The notes beneath the pieces are model-generated. The model was given only the letters and a program-made list of their open reading frames with translations, ran no database searches and was not told the DNA's origin. Source: Rhodobiaceae bacterium (GTDB taxonomy: Bacteria; Pseudomonadota; Alphaproteobacteria; Parvibaculales; Parvibaculaceae). Taken from it: DNA of 24,209 bases. Shown in pieces: positions 15,267 to 22,891 of the stretch (positions are counted from its first letter, which is position 1; each line of letters begins with the position of its first letter). Location of the stretch: positions 49,044 to 73,252 of the forward strand of contig NVWR01000004.1 of the NCBI GenBank assembly GCA_002746275.1. Reading direction: 5' to 3'. Both the position numbers and the translations under genes were made by a program.

Positions 15267-18203
15267 CTAGTTCGCACCAATGATATCTGCGAAGGCTATA
15301 GCAACGTCACGTTGTGCCTCCTTTAATGCTGCCTCCAGAACGGCAAAGTCAGGCGCCTGTCCCCCCTGCGCCAACCGTGTTTTCAACCCTTCGGTCGCCA
15401 TGTCTGGGTTCAGAGTGCCAGTCACACATATACGGATGATCTGGATAAGATCGTGCTGGAGGTCGAACGCAGCGACAAGGACTGCTGCCAAATCCGGGCC
15501 CAACATTCCTTTTTCCGCTGCCCGCTCAAACACGTTGCGCGTGTCGGGGGTCAGAATGTCAGGATGATCATGTGCGCAGATGAGCTGCAGAAACTGGGCG
15601 ATGAATTCTAAATCGATGAGGCCACCACGAACATGTTTCAGCTCCCACGGATCTTCTGAGGGGAATTCTTTTTCAATGCGCGCGCGCATATTCACGACGT
15701 CCGCAGCTACATCCACCCGGTCGCGAGACTTGGTAAGGGTCTCCCAGATTACTTTCTCCACTCTTGCGACCAGTGCCGGAGGGCCCGCAATCACCCGAGC
15801 CCGGGTCAATGCCATATGTTCCCAGGTCCAGGCTTCATTGGCCTGATAGTCGGTGAATGAGGTCAATTGGGTGGCGACTGGGCCTGCGTTTCCCGACGGG
15901 CGCAATCTCAAGTCGACTTCGTAGAGTTTGCCCTCGGTTGTGGGAACGGTCAGAGCGCTCACAAGCTTCTTGGTCACACGGGCATAATATTGCGATGGTT
16001 CCAAAGGCTTGTTGCCGTCAGAAGCTCCCCCCGTACCGGGATGGTCATACACCGCAATAATATCCAGATCAGAGGTTGCGCCCATTTCCTCGCTGCCAAG
16101 CTTACCCAGAGCGATGATTGCCATTTCTCCCTCTGGCAGGCTACCGTGCCGAATAGCGACTTCGTCCACCACCCGGGGCAATATCTGCTGGATGAGCGCG
16201 GTCGCAATGGCGCTGTAGGCGGGGCCCACCTCTCGCGCATTCGCGCTTTCCGACAGGATGCGCACACCCACGCGAAACCTGTGTTCCCGCGCCCATACGC
16301 GCACCAGATCGAGCACGTCCTGATAGTCACGCGCCGCGTTCATTTTTTCAGCCAATGCCGTTTCCAACTCGTCCTCGCCCGGCAGGCGGGCATAGAAGTT
16401 GGTCGTAAGCACCGCGTCAAAGACCGCTGCGTTCTGGCTCAGATAGCTCGCGAGACGAGGTGCTGTCCCGCAAATACCGGCAATCAGGTTCAGCAGATTG
16501 GGATTTGCATAAAGCATCGAGAAAAGCTGTACCCCGGCTGGAAGCCCCGCCAGAAATTGATCGAACCGCACAAAGGCAATGTCCGGGTCTGCTGTTCGGG
16601 AAAGGGCACGCAGCAATTCCGGCATCAAGGCCGTCAGCCTCTCTCTGGTCCGAGGACTGCGGGTCGCTGCATACCGCCCGGTGTGCCAGATGCGGATGGT
16701 GTTCGCCACATCACTCGGTCTCTCAAAGCCCAAGTCCGCCAAAGTCTTGATCGTGTCCGGATCATCGTCAGTGCCGGTAAAAACCAGACTGCCGCCTTCT
16801 TCACCAAGTGGCGGCGCACTTTCGAACAACGCTCGATACCGCTCCTGCACATTTCTCAGGTGATGCAGCAGGTCGCGTTCAAAGCTGTCGCGTCCCTCAT
16901 ACCCCATGAAAATAGCCACATGGGCCAAACCTTCATCGGTGGATGGGAGAGAATGGGTTTGTTCGTCGTCGATCATCTGCAAGCGATGTTCGAGCGTTCG
17001 CAAGAACCGATAGGCTTTCTGCAAATCGTCCACCACGGGTGTTTCGATCCAGCCTTTTTCAGCCAGCACGTCGAGCATCACGCAGGTCTGGGTGCCGCGC
17101 AGTCCGGGATCGCGACCGCCCGCTATCAATTGCTGGGTCTGGACAAAAAATTCGATCTCCCGAATGCCCCCGCGCCCCAGTTTGATGTTGTGGCCCATCA
17201 CGGCAATTTCTCCGTGACCGCCAATACTGTGTATCTGGCGCTTCATGGACTGGATATCGTCGATCGCCGCGTAGTCGAGGTATTTCCGCCAGATGAAGGG
17301 GGACAGCATAGAGAGGAAGCGATGGCCTGCGACCTGATCTCCCGCCGCGACACGCGCTTTGATGAAGGCGGCCCGTTCCCAGTTCTGCCCGCGGCTTTCA
17401 TAATATTGTTCTGCTGCCGGAAGAGACACGGCGACCTGCGTCCCGCCAGGGTCCGGCCGAAGACGTAAGTCAGTGCGGAACACATACCCGTCTTCCGTCC
17501 GCTCCTGCATGAGCCGAACCAGATCTTTGGTCAGACGTACAAAAAATGTCGACGGATCGAGGCCCTCACGCAGCCGCAATGTGCCGGGCTCGTAGAAGAC
17601 GACAATGTCGATGTCGCTGGAATAGTTGAGTTCGCCGGAGCCATATTTTCCCATGGCCAGAATGACCAGGCCGCTTTTTGCAGCCATCGTTTCCGCGGCG
17701 TCACCGTCGACGGGCAGAATGTCGCCCTTGCTCGCCGCCTGCTTCAACAGCCAGTCGACGCCCGCCCCCAGCACTGTGTCGGCAAATGAGGTGAGATTTT
17801 GCGTGACCGTCTCCAAGGGCCAAAGCCCACTCAGGTCAGCAAGCGCGGTCCGCAATGCCATCTCGGTCTTGGCGCGGCGTGCCAGTGCCATGAGGTCAGG
17901 AAAAACCTGGATATCCTGGGCTTGCCAGGAAAAACCGGCCATTGCGGACGAAAACCCTTCATCCAGGGGCGTCTCTATGATCCGCAGAAGCAGTTCTGGA
18001 TCTCGCGAACAGATGCGCGCCAGAAACGGAGAATTGCCGGCAATCGCACGCATCAGATGGGCGAAGGGCTCGGAAGACACCACGCTCTCCCACCGAGTTC
18101 CGGCCAGACGGGCTCTCAGGTCAGCCAGTCCGTCCTCCGCGCGGCGTGGGTTGGCGGGCATTGGCAAACGATCGTAATGGTCGAGCAGCTTCTTCTCGGA
18201 CAC
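15267..18203 (-). CDS. glnE: bifunctional glutamine synthetase adenylyltransferase/adenylyl-removing enzyme
   Basis: Cytoplasmic nitrogen-control enzyme that adds AMP to GlnA when nitrogen is plentiful and removes it by phosphorolysis when it is scarce, under PII control. The 978-residue length is slightly above the E. coli enzyme. It has the two nucleotidyltransferase domains of the family: the N-terminal deadenylylation domain with GSGELNYSSDIDIVV (Asp197, Asp199) and the C-terminal adenylylation domain with GSEEMGATSDLDII (Asp712, Asp714), each followed by the PII-uridylyl-transferase-like helical domain (GRGGIREIEFF near 340; RGGLIDLEF near the end). The start is GTG at 18203 with GGACGG upstream; the next Met is too far in. 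No glnA, glnB or glnD is in the window. It lies 44 bases after the HU terminator, so it needs its own promoter or read-through. Confidence 0.97.
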   Translation of the reverse strand: MSEKKLLDHYDRLPMPANPRRAEDGLADLRARLAGTRWESVVSSEPFAHLMRAIAGNSPFLARICSRDPELLLRIIETPLDEGFSSAMAGFSWQAQDIQVFPDLMALARRAKTEMALRTALADLSGLWPLETVTQNLTSFADTVLGAGVDWLLKQAASKGDILPVDGDAAETMAAKSGLVILAMGKYGSGELNYSSDIDIVVFYEPGTLRLREGLDPSTFFVRLTKDLVRLMQERTEDGYVFRTDLRLRPDPGGTQVAVSLPAAEQYYESRGQNWERAAFIKARVAAGDQVAGHRFLSMLSPFIWRKYLDYAAIDDIQSMKRQIHSIGGHGEIAVMGHNIKLGRGGIREIEFFVQTQQLIAGGRDPGLRGTQTCVMLDVLAEKGWIETPVVDDLQKAYRFLRTLEHRLQMIDDEQTHSLPSTDEGLAHVAIFMGYEGRDSFERDLLHHLRNVQERYRALFESAPPLGEEGGSLVFTGTDDDPDTIKTLADLGFERPSDVANTIRIWHTGRYAATRSPRTRERLTALMPELLRALSRTADPDIAFVRFDQFLAGLPAGVQLFSMLYANPNLLNLIAGICGTAPRLASYLSQNAAVFDAVLTTNFYARLPGEDELETALAEKMNAARDYQDVLDLVRVWAREHRFRVGVRILSESANAREVGPAYSAIATALIQQILPRVVDEVAIRHGSLPEGEMAIIALGKLGSEEMGATSDLDIIAVYDHPGTGGASDGNKPLEPSQYYARVTKKLVSALTVPTTEGKLYEVDLRLRPSGNAGPVATQLTSFTDYQANEAWTWEHMALTRARVIAGPPALVARVEKVIWETLTKSRDRVDVAADVVNMRARIEKEFPSEDPWELKHVRGGLIDLEFIAQFLQLICAHDHPDILTPDTRNVFERAAEKGMLGPDLAAVLVAAFDLQHDLIQIIRICVTGTLNPDMATEGLKTRLAQGGQAPDFAVLEAALKEAQRDVAIAFADIIGAN

Positions 18204-18227
18204 GTCACACCGTCCTGTCAGTCGTTA

Positions 18228-18246
18228 GGGCTTCACGAGCAAGCCC
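18228..18246 (-). repeat. short hairpin in the glnE leader
   Basis: GGGCTT (18228-18233) and AAGCCC (18241-18246) form a perfect 6-base inverted repeat with a 7-base loop, directly after the HU terminator tract and 25 bases before the glnE GTG. Role unknown; it could belong to the glnE leader. Confidence 0.35.
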
Positions 18247-18252
18247 AAAACG

Positions 18253-18280
18253 AAAAAGGCCCACCGAAATTCGATGGGCC
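18253..18280 (-). terminator. rho-independent terminator of the HU gene
   Basis: On the minus strand GGCCCATCGA (18280 downward), loop ATT and TCGGTGGGCC form a 10-base-pair stem with one U-G pair, followed directly by TTTTT and then CGTTTT. It is 28 bases after the HU stop codon and gives a clean end to that transcript. Confidence 0.87.
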
Positions 18281-18307
18281 CATTCCTACAGCATTGCTGA
18301 AATCAGA

Positions 18308-18592
18308 TCAGCAACCTGCCGATGCTTTCAACTGAGCCGCTGGGCGGAAGCGCAAGGTCTTAGATGCCTTGATCTTGATCGCTTCGCCTGTCCGTGGGTT
18401 GCGGCCCATGCGCGCCTTGCGCTTGGAAACAACAAACGTACCGAACGTACCGATCGTGTACTTGCCTTCCTTCTTCGAAGCTTTAAGACCTGCTTCGATT
18501 TCGCCGAACACTAATTCCACAGTGCGTTTTGCGTCAGCTTTGCTCAAATCCCCTGCAGCGGCTACCCGCTCAATAAAATCTGCTTTGCTCAT
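18308..18592 (-). CDS. HU family DNA-binding protein
   Basis: A 94-residue histone-like nucleoid protein that binds and bends DNA as a dimer and supports replication, recombination and transcription. It matches HU in length and has the signature GRNPRTGEAIKI on the DNA-binding beta arm, preceded by a helical N-terminal half (MSKADFIERVAAAGDLSKADAKR) and GTFGTF. IHF subunits have a similar length, but IHF alpha/beta-specific features are not evident, so HU is preferred. Start ATG 18592 has CAGGAGAG upstream; the longer open frame to 18868 is not HU-like. The gene is monocistronic, with a strong terminator after it and 323 bases of non-coding DNA before it. Confidence 0.95.
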   Translation of the reverse strand: MSKADFIERVAAAGDLSKADAKRTVELVFGEIEAGLKASKKEGKYTIGTFGTFVVSKRKARMGRNPRTGEAIKIKASKTLRFRPAAQLKASAGC

Positions 18593-18915
18593 AAGTCCAC
18601 TCTCCTGTTTGGCCTCCGGGTGCCCCCGTCGTACGAGCAGTAACAAAAGTGAAATCTCCCCGCTACGAAAATTCGCAATGAAGTGCCCCGGAAAGACATT
18701 TTTTCGCCGATAAGGGTCCAGAAAAGCATAAAAAAGTTCGGATTGACGCTTTGAGAGCAATTTACGCTGCCAAAATCCGGCTTGGGAATGCGGGTCAGAG
18801 AGCATTTTCGAATCAGTCTTCGTCGATCCCACCGTGTGATTCGCATCCGCACAGAGACATCTGCGCATTTATAATCGTTGGTAGGGGGAGGATCACGTGC
18901 CGCGTCGTGGCGTCT
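18593..18915 (-). other. non-coding region upstream of HU (323 bases)
   Basis: Between the sensor-kinase stop and the HU start. It must hold the HU promoter, but I could not fix -35/-10 boxes with confidence. It contains the HU ribosome site, two GANTC pentamers (around 18809 and 18839), and an inverted repeat CGGATT (18739-18744)/AATCCG (18774-18779). Open frames through it look like chance. No terminator hairpin with a T-run is seen after the kinase gene. Confidence 0.6.
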
Positions 18916-20301
18916 TCAGACCTCGGTGGTGGACATGCGTAGCACCACCCGCAGACCAGGCTCTGCATCCTCCAATGTCAGCTCGCCGCTGTGCAGATGC
19001 GCCAATGCAGAGACCAGAGAGAGCCCCAGACCACTACCCGGCGTGTTGCGGCTCACTTCCAGCCTGACAAACCGGTCAAGGACACGTTTGCGATCCTGTT
19101 CGGCAATACCGGGGCCGTTGTCGGAAACACTGACCAACACTTTGCGACCCTCTTTATATGCTCTGACGAGCATTTGGGGGGGGACACCGTCTGCCTGGCC
19201 GCCATGCTTGATGGCATTGTCCATAAGATTAGCAATCGCCTGGACCAGCAATTCCCGATTGCCAAAGACGCTGAGCCCATCTTCGATATCCACTGTGCAC
19301 ACCATTCCCGCTTCTTCGGCAACAGGTGCGTAAAGCTCGGTTGCCCCCCGCACCAGCTCGCTCAAATCAACGCTACTCAGCGTATCGCGTTGAGAGCCAG
19401 CCTCGGCGCGCGCAATGGCCAGCAGTGAATTAAAGGTCGACAACAAGTGATCCGCATCTGAAATGGATCGCTCCAATTCGGTACGCACCTCTTCCGTTGC
19501 CCCCGGCTGCATCAAGGCGCGTTCCAGCCGCGTTCGCAGTCGGTTCAAGGGACTGCGCAGGTCGTGCGCGATATTGTCGGTGACCTCCCGCATGCCGACC
19601 ATCAGACTTTCGATCTGGTCCAGCATGTTGTTCAGACTTTCGGCAAGCTGATCCAGTTCATCCCCCGACCCCACCACGGACACACGCTGCGAGAGGTCTC
19701 CACGCATAATGTTGCGGCTGGTCTGATTGATCTGATCCACCCGCGCCATCATGTTGCGGCTGATGATGACGCCGCCGACCAGCCCGAAAGCCACGGTCAG
19801 AGCGATTGCCCATGCGAGGGACGAGGTGATCAGCTGCTCAATGCTGCGTAATTCCTGAATGTCTCGCCCAACGATGAGGAATGACCCATCGGTCAGATCA
19901 AAAGCACGGGCCCGGGCTGTGTGCTCTTCGGTCCCGTCCATGGTGCGGCGGTGATATTGGAAATCAAGCCAGCCATCAGGCCCCAGTGTGGCGGCGGGAC
20001 GCCGATCAAGATTACCAGCCAATATGCTGCCGCGCGCATCGACGACCAGATAGAGGCTCTGTCGGGGGTCCCGACTGCGCTGGATGACTGTGTGTACCAG
20101 TTGCGCCAGCCCGCCTTGCGCATATTGCTCGGCCAGGCCGGTAATCTCCGCCTGCACCGCCTCATCGGTCTGACGTGCCAGGAAGCCTGCGGTGTTCCAA
20201 TACACGTAGCCAAGCAAAACGACGGCTGACGTGACAAAGAGCGCCAGGTAGATCAGCACCAGCCGGAACGTGGTTGTATTGAGAAGATTACCCTGTCGCA
20301 C
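18916..20301 (-). CDS. two-component sensor histidine kinase (HAMP, inner membrane)
   Basis: A 461-residue EnvZ/CpxA-type kinase. In order: first transmembrane helix about residues 11-33, a periplasmic sensor region of some 130 residues with no recognised fold, second transmembrane helix about 160-182, HAMP (NQTSRNIMRGDLSQRV), HisKA with His246 in NIAHDLRSPLNRLR, and HATPase_c with NLMDNAIKH, SDNGPGI and GSGLGLSLV. The chosen start is GTG 20301, which overlaps the response-regulator stop by 14 bases and leaves the first helix at the N-terminus; the frame is open further upstream to 20394 inside the regulator gene. It pairs with the adjacent response regulator. The signal is unknown; the nearby Do-type protease gene points to envelope stress. 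Confidence 0.9.
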   Translation of the reverse strand: MRQGNLLNTTTFRLVLIYLALFVTSAVVLLGYVYWNTAGFLARQTDEAVQAEITGLAEQYAQGGLAQLVHTVIQRSRDPRQSLYLVVDARGSILAGNLDRRPAATLGPDGWLDFQYHRRTMDGTEEHTARARAFDLTDGSFLIVGRDIQELRSIEQLITSSLAWAIALTVAFGLVGGVIISRNMMARVDQINQTSRNIMRGDLSQRVSVVGSGDELDQLAESLNNMLDQIESLMVGMREVTDNIAHDLRSPLNRLRTRLERALMQPGATEEVRTELERSISDADHLLSTFNSLLAIARAEAGSQRDTLSSVDLSELVRGATELYAPVAEEAGMVCTVDIEDGLSVFGNRELLVQAIANLMDNAIKHGGQADGVPPQMLVRAYKEGRKVLVSVSDNGPGIAEQDRKRVLDRFVRLEVSRNTPGSGLGLSLVSALAHLHSGELTLEDAEPGLRVVLRMSTTEV

Positions 20302-20965
20302 GAAGCGAATACCCCGCACCGCGGATCGTGTGCAAAAGCGGCACATCGAAATTTTTATCGATCTTGGCGCGCAACCTGGAAATATGCACGTCAATCACAT
20401 TGGTCTGCGGGTCAAAATGATACTCCCAGACGTTCTCCAGCAGCATGGTGCGGGTGACCACACGCTCCGCATTCTTCATAAGATATTCCAGAAGCCTGAA
20501 TTCTCGTGGCTGCAGGTCGATTCCCACGCCGGCCCGCGTCACTTTGCGCGACAGGAGGTCAACCTCAAGGTCACCAACTTGGAGGCGGGTTTTCACTTGC
20601 TCTGGGTTTGAGCGACGCACCAGTACTTCGATCCGCGCCAGCAACTCAGCGAAGGCATAAGGCTTGGTGAGATAATCATCCCCGCCCGCTTTCAGCCCCT
20701 TGATCCGGTCATCGACTTCCCCCAACGCGCTTAGAAACAATACCGGGGTGGTGTTTTCTTCCGCGCGAATGGCCGCCACCACATTCAACCCGCTTCGCTT
20801 GGGCAACATGCGGTCCACCACCATCACGTCATAGGGTGCTGACATGGCAAGGCCCAACCCCTCCTCGCCGTCCACCGCATGATCGACCGTGTGGCCATTT
20901 TCGCGCAGGCCCTTCACCAGATAGGCCGCCGCTTCGATGTCATCCTCTATGACGAGCACCCGCAT
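20288..20965 (-). CDS. OmpR-family DNA-binding response regulator
   Basis: A 225-residue regulator: receiver domain residues 1-115 with acidic pocket Asp8-Asp9, phospho-acceptor Asp51 (VVDRMLP), Ser79 and Lys101 (LTKPY), then a winged-helix Trans_reg_C domain about 127-222 with PREFRLLEYLMKN and NVIDVHISRLRAKI. The start ATG 20965 has GGGGGAG six bases upstream and gives MRVLVIEDD, the normal receiver N-terminus; an open frame extends to 21076 but would add 37 unusual residues. Its 3' end overlaps the sensor-kinase start, so the two are one translational unit. A terminator lies between it and the protease gene upstream. Confidence 0.94.
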   Translation of the reverse strand: MRVLVIEDDIEAAAYLVKGLRENGHTVDHAVDGEEGLGLAMSAPYDVMVVDRMLPKRSGLNVVAAIRAEENTTPVLFLSALGEVDDRIKGLKAGGDDYLTKPYAFAELLARIEVLVRRSNPEQVKTRLQVGDLEVDLLSRKVTRAGVGIDLQPREFRLLEYLMKNAERVVTRTMLLENVWEYHFDPQTNVIDVHISRLRAKIDKNFDVPLLHTIRGAGYSLRATG

Positions 20966-21091
20966 ACTGTCTCCCCCATTGGCAAATTCTTGTGTCTCTT
21001 TAACCGCCTGCCAATCTGCCACGTAGTTTAGGCGAAAATTGGGCTCGCTGGCGAGGGGGGAGGAGGAATTCGTCATGGATTTATTCCCTTT

Positions 21092-21139
21092 AAAAATGCC
21101 ACGACAGCAACCCAGCGGGGGAGCAAATTGCTGCCGTGG
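21092..21139 (-). terminator. rho-independent terminator after the Do-type protease gene
   Basis: On the minus strand CCACGGCAGCAA (21139 downward) pairs with TTGCTGTCGTGG (21110 downward) in a 12-base-pair stem with one G-U pair and a 17-base loop, followed by CA and TTTTT (21096-21092). It lies about 93 bases after the protease stop codon. It separates the protease transcript from the response-regulator gene. The rest of this 267-base gap, 20966-21091 and 21140-21232, shows no gene. Confidence 0.75.
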
Positions 21140-21232
21140 CCGATCGGGCTCCCCCTTTTACGTCCGTTGAGAGACGTCATTTGGGATACGCAGGAGAGCC
21201 AGAACCAGTTTGCTACTCAAACCACCTCCCGA

Positions 21233-22753
21233 TCAGGTATCGGCAAGCCTCAGGGCAACAAAACGTTGCCCCCGTTCAGAGCGCACGAGGATCAGAACGG
21301 ATTTCCGGTCAGCATCGCGAGCCTTGGCAATATCCGCCACCAGATCAGAAATCTGACCCACACCGTGACCAGCGATCTCCAAGATGACATCACCGGGGCG
21401 CAGGCCCTTCTCAGCCGCCTCGCTGGCGGGGGCTACACTCTGAATAACGACACCGGCAGGGCTTTCAGCCAGGGCTAGCCCCAGTCCGCCCAAAACACTT
21501 TCCTCTGGCGACGTCGTGAGAGCGGCAACCTGCTGCTCGTCCGGGAATGCACCGATTTTCACCTCAATGGTCTCAAGTGATCCATCGCGCCACAGATCAA
21601 AGCGCGCCGTCGACCCTGCACTCAGGTTGGCCACCGCGCGGCTCACGTCCCTCGGCTCTTCCATCGGCGTCCCGTTGATCGCGCGGATGAGATCTCCTCG
21701 TCTGAGGCCAGCGGCTTCGGCCGGGCTGCCCGCCACAACTTGTGCAATCAGCGCCCCTTCGTCTTCGGCAAGCCCGAGTGTCTCAGCAATTTCAGGACCC
21801 AGGGGCTGGATCGAGACGCCGAGCCAGCCGCGCTGTACCCGGCCATTCTCTTTCAGGTCCGCAATAACCCGGGAAGCAACAGAGGCTGGAATGGCAAACC
21901 CAATGCCAACATTACCACCGGTCGGGGAGTAGATCGCCGTGTTGACCCCCACAACATTGCCGGAAAGATCAAATGTTGGCCCGCCAGAATTGCCCTGATT
22001 GATGGAGGCGTCGATTTGGATGAAATCATCATATGGTCCTGCGCCAATATCACGGCCACGGGCAGAAACGATTCCTGAGGTCACGGTGCCGCCCAGGCCA
22101 AACGGATTACCCACTGCAACCACCCAGTCACCAACGCGCAAATCATCCTCCTGCTTAAAGGCCACATGAGGCAGCGGCTCATCACTTTCAATTTTCAGGA
22201 GCGCCAGATCGGTTTTCTCATCGGTCCCGACTATTTCCGCAATAGCCTCACGTCCGTCACTGAAAACTACCGTCACCTCCACACCATTTTCGATGACGTG
22301 ATGATTGGTAACGATGTAGCCATCTTCCGAGATGACGAAACCTGAGCCTTGCGCCTGCGGTCGTGGCCCGCGCTGTGGCTGGGCTTCCCCATTGCGGTTC
22401 GGATTTTCCCGAAAAAAACGTTCCCGCGGATGGCCGGGGCGGATATTGAGCCTGCCGCCAGAATTGCTCGCGGCCACACGCTGTACAACCTGCACGCTCA
22501 CCACCGCCGGGGCGACACGCGCCACCATATTGGCAAAGCCGGACACCGGCACTGCGCTTTCAAGGGCCAGCGGGCTTGTCTGCGCCACCACAGGTCGGTC
22601 CAACGACGCAGCACCAAACCCGATGATGGCCGCCACCCCTATAGCGGCAGCAAAGGTACCTTTGTTTTCGAATATGCTTTTGGTCTTCTGCACCGGATGG
22701 GGTGCGTCGGTGTTGCGATCTTGAGACGCTGGCGTGGTATCGGGTTTTGACAT
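21233..22753 (-). CDS. Do/HtrA-type periplasmic serine protease (DegP/MucD family)
   Basis: A 506-residue envelope protease/chaperone that degrades or refolds damaged periplasmic proteins. An N-terminal cytoplasmic stretch is followed by a hydrophobic signal/anchor helix about residues 34-52 (FAAAIGVAAIIGFGAASL). The trypsin-like domain has catalytic His152 (TNHHVI), Asp182 (DLALLKI) and Ser256 (GNSGGP). A Gln/Arg/Pro/Asn-rich insert at 103-136 precedes the catalytic His, in the position of the LA loop. Two PDZ domains follow at about 310-400 and 420-500. Start ATG 22753 has GGAG upstream. It is closed by a terminator, and the two-component genes follow on the same strand, so co-regulation is plausible but read-through should be low. 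DegP, DegQ and MucD cannot be separated by eye. Confidence 0.93.
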   Translation of the reverse strand: MSKPDTTPASQDRNTDAPHPVQKTKSIFENKGTFAAAIGVAAIIGFGAASLDRPVVAQTSPLALESAVPVSGFANMVARVAPAVVSVQVVQRVAASNSGGRLNIRPGHPRERFFRENPNRNGEAQPQRGPRPQAQGSGFVISEDGYIVTNHHVIENGVEVTVVFSDGREAIAEIVGTDEKTDLALLKIESDEPLPHVAFKQEDDLRVGDWVVAVGNPFGLGGTVTSGIVSARGRDIGAGPYDDFIQIDASINQGNSGGPTFDLSGNVVGVNTAIYSPTGGNVGIGFAIPASVASRVIADLKENGRVQRGWLGVSIQPLGPEIAETLGLAEDEGALIAQVVAGSPAEAAGLRRGDLIRAINGTPMEEPRDVSRAVANLSAGSTARFDLWRDGSLETIEVKIGAFPDEQQVAALTTSPEESVLGGLGLALAESPAGVVIQSVAPASEAAEKGLRPGDVILEIAGHGVGQISDLVADIAKARDADRKSVLILVRSERGQRFVALRLADT

Positions 22754-22769
22754 GGGACGATGGCTCCAT

Positions 22770-22785
22770 TGGGTTTATCAACCCA
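22770..22785 (-). repeat. small hairpin just before the protease ribosome site
   Basis: TGGGTT (22770-22775) and AACCCA (22780-22785) form a 6-base stem with a 4-base loop. It ends 16 bases before the protease start codon, immediately upstream of GGAG, so it could affect translation. It is short and could also be chance. Confidence 0.3.
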
Positions 22786-22834
22786 CCCACGATGAGACAT
22801 GGAACATTACAGCCATCTGAACCGCCGGTTACAA

Positions 22835-22860
22835 ATCGTTAAGCGTATGGCCACCGTTCC
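22835..22860 (-). promoter_or_regulatory. candidate ECF-sigma promoter of the protease gene
   Basis: On the minus strand GGAAC (22860-22856) is followed after 17 bases by CGAT (22838-22835). This resembles the alphaproteobacterial general-stress/ECF pattern GGAAC-N16/17-CGTT with one mismatch. It would give a leader of about 75 bases. Do-type proteases are frequent ECF targets, which makes the site plausible, but the match could be chance. Confidence 0.28.
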
Positions 22861-22891
22861 GCCGCAATTGAGGCACAGTTCCGACAGGCTT

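Noticed and set aside
15867..17468. 533-codon plus-strand frame inside glnE
   Set aside because: Opposite the conserved GlnE domains; no domain or ribosome site recognised; composition rich in His, Arg and Gln as in shadow frames.
18593..18868. Upstream extension of the HU reading frame
   Set aside because: HU proteins are about 90-95 residues; the ATG at 18592 has a good ribosome site and the extension has no HU features.
22828..22842. CtrA-like site TTAA-N7-TAAC upstream of the protease gene
   Set aside because: The second half has two mismatches to TTAA and one weak site is expected by chance.
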